Positions 41,510-55,409 of a stretch of 64,000 nt of DNA are shown here, piece by piece; position 1 is the first letter of the stretch; each line of letters opens with the position of its first letter. Position numbers and translations under genes: made by a program. The notes beneath the pieces are model-generated. The model searched no databases, was not told the origin of the DNA, and saw only the letters and a list, made by a program, of their open reading frames with translations. The stretch spans positions 13,789,271 to 13,853,270 of the forward strand of contig CM041536.1 in assembly GCA_023238725.1 (NCBI GenBank). Direction: 5' to 3'. Source of the stretch: Scortum barcoo. Taxonomy: Eukaryota; Chordata; Actinopteri; Centrarchiformes; Terapontidae.

Positions 41510-44500
41510 TGTCTATATATCTATTTCTCAGACTCTCTCTTTGTTTTTCTATTAGTTTTTTAGGCATTAAAGAGACATTTTGTCACATGTGTTTTTCCTG
41601 CACGTTTCCTGCAAAAGTATGGATTCAAGATGCACCTCGGTTTTTTTTTTTATTTATTACCTGATTTATTACAGCATGTCATCTGGCATTAACCTTATCA
41701 ATCCCACAGGCTTTTTGGTAGTTTTGTTTTTGTTAGTTTTTAAGGGGAGAGAGTTCCGATAGGTCTCTCTACACGTACAGTAATCCTTAACACCAACAGT
41801 GCACACCCCTGCCATCCGAAGTGTCTCATATTTGCTCTGTTGGACGGCTTGTTTTGCAGTCAGTGCGACTTGTGCCACGGCTAATCCCCACAGCCTGGCA
41901 GCCATTTAGTTCAGGCTTTGTTCCACGCTCAAGTTCTCAAAAGTGAAGCCATGTTAACCCGTGGCTAAACCAAATGACACTGGGTCAACTTTCATCATTC
42001 CAGTACTAATCGACAGTTTGTTAACTAAGCTGTGGCAGAGCGGCAACAAAATGCACTCGGCCGTTATTGGGTTCTTAAATCTAAATGTTCAATATTTTCC
42101 AGTGTGGATAAGTTACTGTGAGTTCAGAAGTTATACTGAGCAGGAATGGAGTCGTGGCTTGTGCTAAGAACAGCCTCAGTGAAATTGAGAGTTGTCACAC
42201 TGGAGAGCTATGTAGCCAATTATAGCGTGTTAATAATACTCCTTGGAATTTCAGTGTTTATCAGTCTCCTAATTTGCCTTTTGGGTAATTGATTTTAAGG
42301 CTATTTTACTGCAACGCCTTTATATATTCAGCAAAAATCTCATTATAGAGGAATCCTATGTGTGACACCTGTATTGTGTCAATTTGGCCGTTGTACTTTT
42401 TGCTTGAAATCCAGCTCTGGTAGGGCTACCAGTACAGAGCAGGTTGAAAGGGCATCATGGTCTTTCACAGCATGGAGAGAGGGAAACTGCCTTAAACCAG
42501 TTTTCTCCACTTCTCGAGAAAAGTGATGGAGGAGGAAGTGAGGTTTGGAAAAAATGCACATCAGGAAAGGCTTTTGGGTTTTGGGTTGGGCCATTTGTCC
42601 AAAGCATGCAACTGAAACCTTCTCATAACTTCACTTTCTCGTAGACAACGTCTCAATCTGACAGAGTCTTTTTTCTCAAAACAAAACTGTTTCAAAAAGT
42701 TCTAGTTTTAGCAATATGAGGGGTTTTCTCATCCCTTGTCCTGTCAAAGCACATATGGTCTTCAAAAAAAGTCGTTTTTTTGTGTTCATAATCCCACTGA
42801 GATCAATTGATATCTCAGCGTAATGAAGCCAAGGGATGGAGTTTAGCCGTGTTTCAGCAGCCATGTCGAGCCAAGAAATTTCCAGCTTGCCCAAGCTGAT
42901 AAAACAGTGGAAACCAGCATTGTTCATGAGCTGAATGGCTGCACTTAATGTTTGGCTTCAGTCCATTCTGTCAGGAAGTCTCACATAGCCCAGACCCAAA
43001 GATGGTGTGGCAGAAAGGAGGCTGAAAGTTGCAGCGGAAAAAATACCAAAACCTCCCAGAAATTTCCACCAGGCTTTCTCTTTCTTATTGGTTATGTTAC
43101 CTGACCTGTATATGGGTATCATTGACTCTCTATATGACTGAACCAGCCATTATGTCTGTCTTTATCCCAGTTTCGCTCTACAAGACTCTGTGGCACTTCA
43201 TGTTGCTAAATGCTCTGAAAAGGCAGAAGAAAAGAAACACTGGGATACAGCAGTGACTTGAGCGTGGTGTTGAAAGGATACCTGTTGTTTACTTGTGCTC
43301 ACATACCACCCCTCTGCCTGCTCTGAGCGGCAGGGCTCCCTAACATAAACCTGGGAGACAGCAGCTGATAGATCTTAGGCAGCCTTTTACTCGGGTCTGG
43401 AACACATGACTATTTTAGGTCATCAGCGGGGATCTCCCAACATGTCGGCTTCATTATTTACCCGCTGTACAGCCTCTGACTGAATGAGGATAGTAAACAG
43501 AGTCTGTAGAGTTGACTTGACTTTCATAACTCAGAGCTGGTTACTGTCTGTGTGCTGTGATTTCACAGAGAATTTAAAGCCCAAGAGGTTACAGTAATGT
43601 TGCTCTAAATGATGTAGTGGCTTATTTCACCATTTTGAATTTCATATCTAACAGATATTCATTAGATGGAAGCCAATTGGAGACTAATTGGGGTGGATTA
43701 GATGAAATGAAAACCATTCTTTCTACAGAAAATGACAAACAAAGCTGGTTCACATACTCTTATGGGCTTTAACTGCCCAGCCAAGTGTCATGACAGTGAC
43801 ATTTTGAGTGTCAAATTGCAGGAAGCGCCCCACTATCAGGCCTTTATGTAATGCTACAGAAGACAGAATTCACCCATTTGCATGAGATAATAGACAGATG
43901 GCACCATTATGGGAAGTATTTGAGTTCTCAAGCATTCAAAGTATCGTTATTGTCCCTCACAGTGAAACTGGTTTGCAGTCAGGATCATAGAAAAACATAC
44001 AAAACACCCAAACACTGGTGAACAACTAACAAAGCACAGGACATAATAGACCGAGTGGTTCAATAAGGTGTCATTCAGGATCCATGTCAGAGTGTAAGTG
44101 AACAATCAAAGCAATCTTTGCCTCTGAGCAATCCACAGACAACAGTTTGATACTAATCTGCCGTTAATCAGATTAATGGCAGTTGCAGCCACCTTCACAG
44201 TGTCGCAGCCACCTTCACATTCTCTGCCGAGTGACACCATTCGCTGTCTGTTTCTCCAATGATGGCACGGTAGCTCCTTTGGCCATCATGTAAGGAAGCC
44301 ACAGTATTTCTCAGTCAGCAGTGACAGCAGGGCTATATTGGGTCTCAGCTGAGACCTAAAACTTGGATGCTATTTTGGACAGCTCCACAAGTAACATCAG
44401 GAATATCTATCTAAATATCGCCTGACTACCACCTGCTCTTCCAAAATGAGGCTTTTCCTGGTGATTTTTATGGTGATTTTTCTCCGTTTTGCTCATGCCT

Positions 44501-44990
44501 GAAACAATGTTGAGAGCAGGCTGTAGAGCAGAGGAGTCGCCTGTCTCAGACTGTGCTGCCGACTGGAACTGATCTGCAGTGTCTCCTGGGATTTAAGCCG
44601 TCTAGAGTGAAATGTAACACTCGTCCATCCAAACCCTCTGTCTTAATAAGGAAACTTTGCTCTACACCCGTCAGATGACAGGCCACATTTCTGCGGAGAA
44701 AAAAAAGTCTTTGGCTCCTTTTCTTCTCTCAATCCTGCGGCCTCCCCGCCCTGTATTAAAGCTGAATAAACACTCACTCACTCCACTAAGTGCTCAGCAG
44801 ATCTTTCTCAACACTGATGCCAATTTTCATGAGAGGATTTGGTGTGGGGATGGCCAAAATTGTTAATCAGTGTGACCGTATCCATACCACAATGTCTTAA
44901 ATGAACTGTTTGCCTGTCTGTCTTTCTTCTACTGTATTTACCCAGCTAAACATTCATCTGATTACCTTTGGCTCCAGGAGGTAACTGAAA
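41510..44990. other. intergenic, possible repeat near 43930
   Basis: No gene recognised. Near 43925-44010 TCAAGCATTCAAAGTATCG, TTATTGTCC and GTGAAACTGG resemble the repeat at 18343. At 44179-44220 the word CAGCCACCTTCACA occurs twice about 20 nt apart, a small local duplication. The region may hold tln2 or tpm1 enhancers, but nothing in the sequence shows it directly. Confidence 0.45.
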
Positions 44991-45004
44991 AAACTTTCTT
45001 CACA

Positions 45005-45625
45005 ATGTCGTGGAAAATAACTATGTACATTTACTCAAGTGCTGTACTTAATAACTGTTTCAAGGTACTTGTATTTACTTGAGTATTTCCATTTTACATT
45101 TCAGAGGGGAGAAGTTTTTACTCCACTGAGTAAACCAATTATTCAACACTTAACAAAAGTCTAGTGTCTAGTTTAGGCCCTTTGACACATTTTAGCTATC
45201 ACTAAATTAATAGTTCCTCTGAAGAGTGATTTCCCCTCTTAACTTGGTTTCATTTAAAAGCAAAGATCCAAGAAAATAAATAAACATATGGGTGGCAAAA
45301 GTTTGCTTTTGTTGTGTTTTTACTATACTATTAATCATATCAAGACCCCTTACGCTTATCTTAAGAACCTAAGGAGGGGGCTCGACCACCACTATGGAAG
45401 CCACCAGGCTAAACTACCCAAATGTAAAGTTGCTAAAACCAACTCCACATCAACTGTAAAATGCTTAATGCTCATTGATGAAATGTTATTGCAGCTACAG
45501 TTGCTATTTTCTGAAGAAATACTTGCTGATAATCCTTGCTGTACTTTTACTTCAGTAGGATTTTAGATGCAGGACTTGTATGGTAACTTAACTAAAAGAT
45601 TTATGTACTTCTTCCACTTCTGGCC
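45005..45625 (+). repeat. fish interspersed repeat with inverted-looking ends
   Basis: Starts GTGGAAAATAACTATGTACA and TTTACTCAAGTGCTGTACTT, continues GTATTTACTTGAGTATTTCC and TTTTTACTCCACTGAG, and ends near TTTATGTACTTCTTCCAC. The start (GTGGAA...) and end (...TTCCAC) are inverted complements, as in a non-autonomous DNA transposon. A second, partial copy lies at 57610-57900. The word order is one I know from abundant percomorph repeats; family name not assigned. Confidence 0.65.
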
Positions 45626-45629
45626 TTTC

Positions 45630-48600
45630 CCATGCTTCTCATGGGAGTGATGTGTTCTTTAGGGAGCCCCAGAGCATAATTACTCTCTTATCGTACTGTA
45701 TATTGTTATGACAGACATCCACGGCCTCAGGACAGGAACTTACCAGACCACACCAGGTGAACATCTATTTATTCTCACGTCTGTGCACTCAGACAGTTGT
45801 TTTATGACTGACTTTGCACAACTGTTTTAATCTAGCTCCCCGACTGTGCAGTGGGTCTGAGCCTGACTGGAAAACAGTCATGGCATCTGATCAAACACGG
45901 GGCTGCAGACAGGCTTCGGTGTAAGAATGCAGGTGCCGCAGAGCTGTGGGTTCCTGTGGCATTCCTCACTGCATAGAGGCCACTGTGACCGAGTCGAAGT
46001 GAACACAGCCTGCGAGCTTTCAAACAGCCACTCAAAACCACACTGGAATGTCTCATCACCACAGATTCTCACACACACTACACATTATAGCTTTTCTTCA
46101 GCAAAGCTATGGTCATTTTGTGGTTTGAAGTTCGTAAACTTGATATAAACCTTCACTTTCTCTTTCAATTTTTAAAAAACAGACTTTCTGTGTACCAAAA
46201 ATAGAAACTATAAATGTTTTGATGATTATTATTATTCCCCCTCAAGGGGAGTTTAGATGAATTTTGTTGTTAGAAGAGGATGCATTAAGAGATGATAATT
46301 TGTAGGCAAAGAAAGGGGAACTAAGATACTACCATAGAAGTTCAGCATCCTCCTCTTCTTGCCATTGTTTCATTTCACTGTGCCAGAGGGCTCTGACAGG
46401 CAGGACTTGAACCAGGAGAACAGTGGCTGAGCTGGAAGTGCATACCAAGAAGTTTTATAGCCCTGTGGAATGGAAAGAAATATTGAGTACGTCTTTGGAC
46501 CTCACAAAAAGCCCCCGCAACTTAGCCCTCTCCTCTGTCTCCTCTACCTCGCTTACACCAGAGAGCCCATATATGGACACATATATGAAAGATTCTCCCT
46601 CCGTGTGCAAACACGGAAACTTCTAGCCCTGTGACATGAGGGGCAAAAGATTGAAGGCAAATATTTAAAGAGGACTGTCAGCAAGATACTGGACAGCTGT
46701 GGACTGAGATGCTAAACCAGAAACAATTTTTACACTTTAACGACAGAAAAAGACTTTTTAATTCAATGATTTAGAAAGACCTTTAAACAGCTTCTGATCC
46801 CTGAAGGAAACATTTTTCAGCAGGATACAACTCAGATGCTACGGAAGTAATCTCTTATCTGGAACTGGGAGAAGTTCAGGCTGCCTGTAAACAATCATTT
46901 ACTCCCCACTTCCCTCTTGACTTGCCCTTAGCCGTGTACAAATAAACACAACAAAAGTGCAAAAAGTGGTTCTCTCCTAAACCGATGGCAGATTTGTATT
47001 GCACACTGTCAGACAGATTGGCCCTTTTTTGTTGTGCAGTACTCTTGCTATGACATGTCTGGCCTTTTTTCGAGAATTTAATTTCACACAAGGATTCTAG
47101 CGTGGCATCCCGCATGAGTTTGAAATGAATCGTGACAGTTCCCCCCGAATGCCTTCTCTCCTCCCCTCTTTTAGTCTGAGCTGAGTGAGCAGCATCAGAT
47201 ATGACCGACATTCTTGCCTCTCTGTGCGTCCCCATCTGAAGAAGGGGAACACAAACAAACAGTCTGGGAGGAGCCGTGCTGAGGCCACAAATATTCCTCC
47301 ATCATCCCACATTTGTGTTTGCAGTGTTGGAAGCCTTCGCTTTTGGTATTTTTACTCCACAGCTCAGCTTGTTTTCTCCCAATAAGCCATGGCTGCTTGC
47401 ATGGTGTCACTGAGGCTTCTCTCAGTGACATTATGCAAGTTTAAGAGGAACTTTCTTCTCTTGAACATGCACAATACATTTTATGTCAACTTTGAGCAAT
47501 GAATCTGTTCAAGAACGAGCTTCAAAATTATCTTAGACATTCACTTTAAAAAATATAATACCACCTCAAAGAGCATATTTCTTCCGGTTCTCCCTGAGGT
47601 CAGCCTCAGCAGAACTTTTAAAGCACCCCAATCATGGGGATTTCCATAAAACTATATAAGACTAAAAACGTTTGTGTCTCATTCCAGGCCTGTAAAATCT
47701 TTATTACATGTCTTTGCAGTCCAGGAGTTGACAGATCCTTTCATTTAACAGCAGCTACTTGTACTGTAGCAAAAACCTGGCACAAGAGGAATGTTACCCA
47801 TCTTCAATGGAGCACCTGCAGCTGAAATATTTGACCTTCAAACCCCTGGAATTTGACTCCTCAAATTATTAAGCATGGTGGGAATTGTGATTACTGAACT
47901 CTCAGTTTCCACCAGCTAAACAGAAAGTTTAAATGGAATTACAACTGACTGAGGAACACTTCTGTGTAATTTACACCCTTAATGACAGATTTATCACCAC
48001 GCAAAACTGTGTGAGTCAAAGTGTCACAGTCTTATTGCAACTATCCATCAAGTAAAATACTGTGACCATCTCTGTGCACTGGTTGTGGTTAGATGTCCAC
48101 CTGTGCTCAGTAATATACCAGTTTGACTCTTACGACCACCAGTATATGTCAGTGGAACATTACAGTGAATAAACCCAGCGGCAGTGGGCCATCCACCAGG
48201 CTTGGGTTACAGCTTGGGTTGCACCCTCCCAGTACTCCCTCTCCGTTTTTGCTATGCTAAATGATTATGCCCCTGCATGGAGCTATCTAATCCCAGGGGT
48301 GCCGTCCGAAAGAGCCAAGGAGCTCTCTCTATATATATCTGGATGATGTCTGCAGAAATCTTCAGATGGTATTTGACAAGGAGCATGCCAGCGCTGTGCT
48401 TCTTAAAGTTTCACTCAGTGGCCGTGCACTCAACATGGAGGGAGAGACACTCTCAGTGTTCCCTTGCTCTTCTCAGTTGCTAAAGTTAAAAAAAAAAAAA
48501 AACACATCAGAATATTATAGCTTCACGCCAAATGACATCATTTTGGTTAAGAGTTATTCAGTTTTAGGACTTTTTCCAGACATTGTGACTGAGCCTAAAC

Positions 48601-51600
48601 AGAGGCAGAAACAAACCCTCTCTAATGCAATAACATTTTAGCCATGGGAGAACCTTAAATGTCTCTCCCGAGGGTCTTACGCAAGCATGATTTTGGCACA
48701 ACAGCCAAGTGAAGCTCGGCTCCTCCCAGAGCAGCGACTGAGGAGAACCGGACATTCCATACACATAGTGGGTTGTCACTGTAGGACTAACAGATTAACT
48801 AATACAGCACTACAGTATTAGTGAGGCACTTGGAAAGGCTGACATGTCATTTCAATTGGCAAGAGGACAACCTGCACTACCTCTTCATGACCACAAAGCT
48901 ATAGAGCGCGAAGTCTAACATCCCAAATGTCGATTTCCTGAATATCATGTGAAATCTGGTTATTTGATACCTTTATCTGCCCACTTCTCTACCCCTCTTA
49001 TGTCTTTATTTACTCATTTTGTCACTATAAACACAGTTGTGGCCCCAGAGTTGTCTCATGTTTTAATGTGGTCCTGTATACTGTAATTTTTTACGGCTTT
49101 GTTTATAACCATGGCTGCCATAAAAATCTCACATGGCAGGAAAGTAAAGATAATGATAGCACAGTAAATGTAAACTCTGCTAGTTGCTGCACCTGTCCCA
49201 CTCAGCTGTCACCTCATGTAAATGACTGAATCGGGACACAGAGACGATCAGGATTCCAGCATGTCACAGTATCTTAGATCTGTCCAGAAAATCGGCAACA
49301 GTTGTCTGGTTGCAAGTGTGTGTGTGTTTTTTTTTCATAGGAAGAAGCACTGTATATTGTCCTCGCTCAGTGAAGTTGAACTTCATCCCCTCAGCTGTTT
49401 GCAGCCTATGAGGATGAACATTAAGAAGATTCTTGTCTATTTGAATAAATGCATGAGTTTACAATTCATATCATTCCTATAAGTAAGTTTTCTATTGGAT
49501 AAAATGTCTTTTCCTGTTTCAAGTCAAATGCTACAAAATGTAAATGGTACGACATATGCCTAAATGTTTTTTAGATGCTTTTATCAGCTGTTCTGGTTGG
49601 AGGCTTAAGAGGCCTCGAGAAGCAGATTTTTTTCCAAAGAGCACAAAATTATATGTCTGGAGTTGTTTTTTTTTCACTTCAGTCCATGAAAAAGAGACTC
49701 TTTCTGGAGCTGTGGTGCCTTCAAAACGCTGCCTCAGCCCCAAAACTGCCTGGTATCGAAAGAGTTTGTTATTACTGTTCTCGGTACTCGTATAAGGCTG
49801 CGAAATAAAAGAAAACCTCTTTATATACTGTAGCTGTGTCTTAATGTGCAAGTGCTTTTAATTTTCCAATGGGATATAATTCAGAACACAGTAGCTTTCA
49901 ATAATGTCTGGACAGAAGGGGAGATTTGTGACTACTCTAATCAAAGCAAGCATAGTGGGGCCCTGGGCTATTTTTGCTGCGCCAGTATGTTAAAGGAAAA
50001 CATCATAATGGAGCTTATTTTCATTCCCAGCATGCCACAGCAAATCCAGTGTGCCTTCACAAACTTCCCCTGAGTCCATTAAGTGAAAATGCCGTTTCAG
50101 ATAATTAAGATCAAATTGCAATCAAGATTAAAACCAGAGCTTTACTGTCAGCGATAAAGACATTATGAGAACAAGTAATCCTGGAAATGTTAATTATGAT
50201 TGAAAATATAAACAGTGTGCAGAATGCACACAGTATCAAATCTAGAGACACTTACACCTTCATGTGTAATACAGCATGTTTTATATGAAGACTATACATG
50301 TTTGGATGACATAATGAACATTCATATACACGCATTAAATAAAGCAGATGACTTAATTCAGCAAAGCAACACAGTATCCTGGAATATCCAGAGCCATTTT
50401 TGTGCAGCAGCAACTTTAGATATCTACTGAGGTTAAATCATTTCTTACTCATATTCATACTGAGAAATTGAAATGGAACTTTCCCAGACATGTGATCCTA
50501 TATGTAAAACCACATTTGGGCCAGAGCAGGAGAAAAGCAGGCAGAAATAAGGCCGGATCAGTGACCAGTGTTTTCAAACGCCAATCACAATTATACAAAT
50601 GCCAGTCTCTTATAACGTGGGCTGGCCTGAGATTATCAAAACATTTTTCTATTAGTGCGCATGTCAATCAAAGTCTTATATTAGGCTGATGCCTGAATTA
50701 CCAGGATAAGAACTTCAATTAAACACCCTTCTTTATATCATCATTCTCTGTTGTTGTTGTTATTGTTGTCGTGGCCATATTTTACTACAGACGCAGTGAA
50801 GTCTGAGCAGCCGATTGCATTTCTTGAACATTGAAAGGTCTGCCAGGCGGAGCAACAATAATGTATGAAATGGACCAAAGCCTGAGCAAGACAAGGCTTA
50901 TTTTAGGGGACATATCTAGTAGCATTAGACCTTGGACTCTTGGCACAGGGTGTTGGATCCATATTACAGACTAAGGCAGGTGCATGAAAGAGAAGGCGAT
51001 CCTAAAAATATCCTTGAGAATCTTTGAGAAGACTAGCAGACACTTGGTGGCTCCTCGGTCGCTGCTGTCGTGCACTTTAACTCCAAATTAGCTCAGTGTA
51101 TTTATATAATGTTCACATTTTTAAAAATTGAAAAACAGGAATTACTGGATTAAATAATTACCTCATAACTGAATAAATAAATTTAATAGAATTGTCTAGA
51201 ATATAATTCAACACATCCGTACCCACTGAGATTCAAAGGTATTAATGAATGTGCTGGAAATAAAGTAAAATATCCTCTTTAGTAGCATTTCTCAAATGCC
51301 AAGTCCATCAGCAGCTCAGCTGCTGTAATTGAGGCATAAGACCCATCCTGTGAGGTGCTGGACCTCGGGCTGCCACAGTCAAATGACACATCAACAGTTT
51401 ACAGGGGGGATACATTATCAGGTAAACACTTCCCTGTCTTGAGCCCCTGCAGACTGTGAACAATGCCTCTGGGGCTTGCCCGGCTTACTGAAAGCATCTC
51501 TTCCCAGACAGCCCACTCGCTTTGAGCCACAGCAACTTATGCCAGAGGAACTTACACTCACCTAACCACCTAAACACACACATACACACACACACACACT

Positions 51601-51980
51601 CACACACACACCATGCGAGCTGACAAAAGCCTGGTCGGGCTGTTGTTGCAGCTGCATGTGGTCCCACTCCAAATGAGGCACAGGATATGGGAACACTGTC
51701 ACTTTGAAATCAGAAAAGATCAAGTGCGCGAAAAGCGGAGAGAACTCCCCCAAAGACTGTAAGTCAAGCAGACCCCATAAAGAGGGCACCATGCTGCTTG
51801 TAAATGTGTTGCCACGGTGGTTAAAAAACCAAACTGTACTCGAGCGTCAGGCGGAGATTTAATGATGAGCTCATCCAGTGAGAAATGATCGCTGCATCTT
51901 CCCTGCGCATTAAATGGCTTCTGTTACATTACCATTAGGCAGCCTTTCCGTGGGAGCTGCCCGCCTGCCCATCACACCCC
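45630..51980. other. intergenic upstream of tpm1
   Basis: About 6.3 kb with no recognisable gene. ORFs are short and without protein features. It probably contains tpm1 regulatory DNA: a MEF2-like CTAAAAATAT (51003-51012) and an E-box CAGCTG near 51649 are present, but such short words are common by chance. Confidence 0.5.
51574..51612 (+). repeat. CA microsatellite
   Basis: Interrupted CA repeat about 0.65 kb upstream of the tpm1 start codon. Confidence 0.9.
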
Positions 51981-51987
51981 ATATAAA
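51973..51987 (+). promoter_or_regulatory. tpm1: candidate tpm1 exon 1a core promoter
   Basis: CACACCCC directly followed by ATATAAAGG gives a CACC box next to a TATA box (TATAAA at 51982). This would start transcription near 52010 and give a 5'UTR of about 260 nt before the ATG at 52269. The arrangement is usual for striated-muscle promoters. No transcript data. Confidence 0.45.
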
Positions 51988-52268
51988 GGCGTATCAAAAG
52001 TCAAATGTTTGGGAGCGACGAATCGCCGCGCAGCTTCCCGAAGGACGGCCGGGCAGCCGCGCACGCCTCCTCCCAAAAAAGTATTGGATGTCCAAAGGAA
52101 TCCAGTCACCCCCCCTTTGAAAGTACATATTTGACAGGGCACAGAGAGGCAGAGCCTGCACTCCAGCTTAGCGTTCAGTTAGGCACAGACGCCCGAGCAC
52201 CTCTCCCACTCCCTCCTTGGTTTTCATTTGGACGTTTTGTCGGTGCAGCCGAACAGCAGCAAGCAGCC

Positions 52269-52382
52269 ATGGATGCCATCAAGAAGAAGATGCAGATGCT
52301 CAAGCTCGACAAGGAGAATGCCTTGGACAGAGCAGAGCAGGCTGAGTCAGACAAGAAAGCAGCAGAGGACAGAAGCAAACAG
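52269..52382 (+). CDS. tpm1: tpm1 exon 1a (long-isoform start)
   Basis: Starts ATG: MDAIKKKMQMLKLDKENALD to AEDRSKQ (38 aa). The N-terminal MDAIKKKMQMLK overlaps the C-terminus of the next tropomyosin on the actin filament. Donor gtcggc; the exon is followed at 52401-52428 by a 28-nt T run. Confidence 0.98.
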
Positions 52383-52397
52383 GTCGGCAGATTTTAT

Positions 52398-52428
<31 letters not shown>

Positions 52429-55370
52429 GTTTTGTTTGTTTTTTTCCTTGTGTGGGAAAAAAAATCCCCATAGAAAGAAAGAGCAGGAATATCAGTAGCT
52501 TTATAAAGCTACTTTCCTTTAAACGGATCGCCTCCTAAATATGGATTAATTACTTTTGTGGATAATCCCAAAATAAGGATTCAATAATTAAGAATCATTC
52601 ATCCTTTTTGGTTTACTTTTTTTCTTTCTTTTTTTTTTTGGATGTTACAAATCCTCCTCTCTCAGCTGATTTGGTGATATAAATTCAGTTTAGGGAGTGA
52701 TGTTGATGAAAAATGTAAACTAGAATGATATATTGCTGTGATAAGAGGCTCTTAGAGCATCTGCATGCCCATTTCATATTCTGTTTAACTTAATAATGCT
52801 TTTTTTACATGCATGTGTAGTTAGACGACGAAATAAGAGAGTTGGAAAAGAAATTGCGTGTTACTGAGGACGAAAGAGATAAAGTGTTTGAGGAGTTCCA
52901 GACTGCTGAGGAAAAGCTGCTGACCGCTGAGGAGGTCGCCACCAAGGTATCTGATCCTGACCTGCATGAGCCTCCCTACCTAACTTTTTTTTCTCCTCTC
53001 TCTCCCTTTCTCCTGTCCTGTCCTGTCCTCTCCTGTCCGTCTCTTTGTCCCTGTCTCTTGCTGTACGCACTCCTCACCGCCTCCTCCTCGCTGATCACCC
53101 CCCTCCACTGAATCTGTCCCGCACACTGAAACTCGCCTCAGCTCGAGGACGATCTGGTAGCTCTGCAGAAGAAGCTGAAGGGAACTGAGGATGAGTTGGA
53201 CAAGTACTCCGAGGCTCTTAAAGATGCCCAGGAGAAACTTGAGCTGGCTGAGAAGAAAGCCACCGATGTAAGTAAGGGCAGGGAGTCACAACGGCACCGT
53301 TCCTGCACCACGCTTCCTCACACCTTCATTTTCTCATCACCAGGAGTGTGTTTTGGGGTGGGGTGGGGGGAGAAAGGACAGTTCAGCGCCACAGAGAAAG
53401 AAAGTTTCCTCTGTGTGGTACTTCAAAGTGATCCCAACTATTATCTGTGAAATGATTCAGTTCTGCTTGGATGGGTGGGTTTTCCACACCTACCCATCTT
53501 TGATAAATGGCCATCATCAAAGTCCAAACAGGCCAAATGTCCAGTTATTGTTGAGCTGTCGTTTCATGTTCTGTCAAGGATCACGTCCACACTCACTCAC
53601 AAGTCTGCCCAAAGAAAGTCAGATTGGCCTTTCAACTAAAACACTCAACATTTATCTCAAATCCAATCCACCCACAGCCTAACTCATGACATTGATGCCC
53701 CATGCTGTTTAATCATTTTGTGTTTTTAGGCCACATTCATTCAGTCTCATAGGTCTCCGGCTGAAGAAGTCTGAAGAACAGTGAAAAGTGGAGTAACCTA
53801 ATGCGCCGTCTTCCTTAGGGCACAGAGAGCAAGCGCTTGGATAAATATAGCCCACTGCTTTATATGGTCAAGATAGAGCTCACATCTGCGGGCTGCACAC
53901 TTTGCTTACCACAGGAAAACACTGTTCCACATCAAAATGTTCCATGCAGCCTGATAATTAAAATAATAATAACTTATCTAATCAACAGATACATTAAATA
54001 AATTATCCTTTTTATTTATAATAGTTTGGCACTCATAGTTTTCCAAGAGTTTGCCTCTCTTGGACAAATGGCGCATGGCAGGAAAACTATGTAAAGAATT
54101 TAGATTTAAGCTTTTAAAGGTTACAACCTACTTCTGAGAGAAAGAAAAACACACACACACACACTAAACCTTTTTTTTACACGATAAACAGTCCCGTTAA
54201 TGGCCGAGTTGGCCTGACGGTCAAGTTTAAGCGCTGCAGTCCCAAGAGTCAATCACAGGAATCCATTGGTGGCGTGGCTTAAAAGTTTCCTCCAGGAAAA
54301 CCTGTTGTAATAATCCTTTAATTGGATTCCCACCACAGGGGTTCGGCCACGGTGTGACAACGTTATAGCCTAGTGAGTTTTAACCTATCACACACGATAG
54401 TGTAGTTCACGCCCTATAGGCCTAGACGCTGCTGTAGTTTTATTTCTCCCTTACATCCCTGCAGGAAGATTTAAGATTGGCTGAAATGAGCTATGAACTA
54501 CCACTTAGTGTTTTATAGCCTTCTTCTTATTCTCGGAGGGGTTTTCTGTGATATGCAGAGCCTCAAACCTAACCTGTAATTAGAGTATTCAGTGAAGACT
54601 CATTGAGAGGCCCGTATTTTTTTTTTTTTTTGCTTTTACTGCCACGTGTACTGCCCCCAGTTCACCAGCAGATGGTGCTGTGGCTCCGTCAACTCTCCAC
54701 AAGCGGTCTCATTATCGTTATTATCACCACAGTGACTTGACAGGGCGCGTTGTTTTTGTTTCTGTTTTTTTTTTCCATTAGAGGCGCTTTATTCATCCTT
54801 ATCTATCATATTTCACTTTTATTATTTTCTACGGGCCGGTGCGGCGGGTGCTCACGGCGCGAGGCTCCCCGGCGCGCAGCTGCTCGCGACGCTCCGTTTT
54901 TCAGGTGTCTGTTTCTTGAAATGAGCGGCACTTCCTGGACAAAACAGGGAGGCATTGCAGAGCGCGTCTCCGGAGAGCTCGGCAGCCCGTCCTCACGCAG
55001 ACCTCCGCACGGCCGAGCACGTCACCCCGCCGCTCGGCACACTCTCGGAAACGGTGCAGCAGCCTCTGCAGACTGCAGACATTGCGTTTGTATTATTGTA
55101 GCGGTGCGGTAAACGATGGCCGGGGCTACGTCGCTGGAGGCGGTCAAACGAAAGATCAAATTCTTGCAAGAGCAGGCGGACAGCGCTGAAGAGAGAGCCG
55201 AGAGATTACAGAAGGAGCTGCTGGCTGTGAGGAAAGCGAGGGAACAAGTAAGCATGCTTAAGACGCGCACGGCAGCTGCTTATCATAGATAATAACAATA
55301 ATAATAATAATAAAAACATTGCGCATCCTCCTTTTGTGGCCCGTTCCTTCCGCGCGCGTGTTTGTTTATA

Positions 55371-55409
<39 letters not shown>

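Noticed and set aside
45832..46148. Intergenic ORFs on both strands as a possible novel gene
   Set aside because: Both frames are short, with no recognisable motif, start context or compatible splice sites; chance ORFs are expected at this length.
52401..52428. Poly-T run as an RNA polymerase III terminator or retrogene tail
   Set aside because: No tRNA- or SINE-like A/B box was recognised upstream and no retrocopy is present; it is a simple homopolymer inside an intron.
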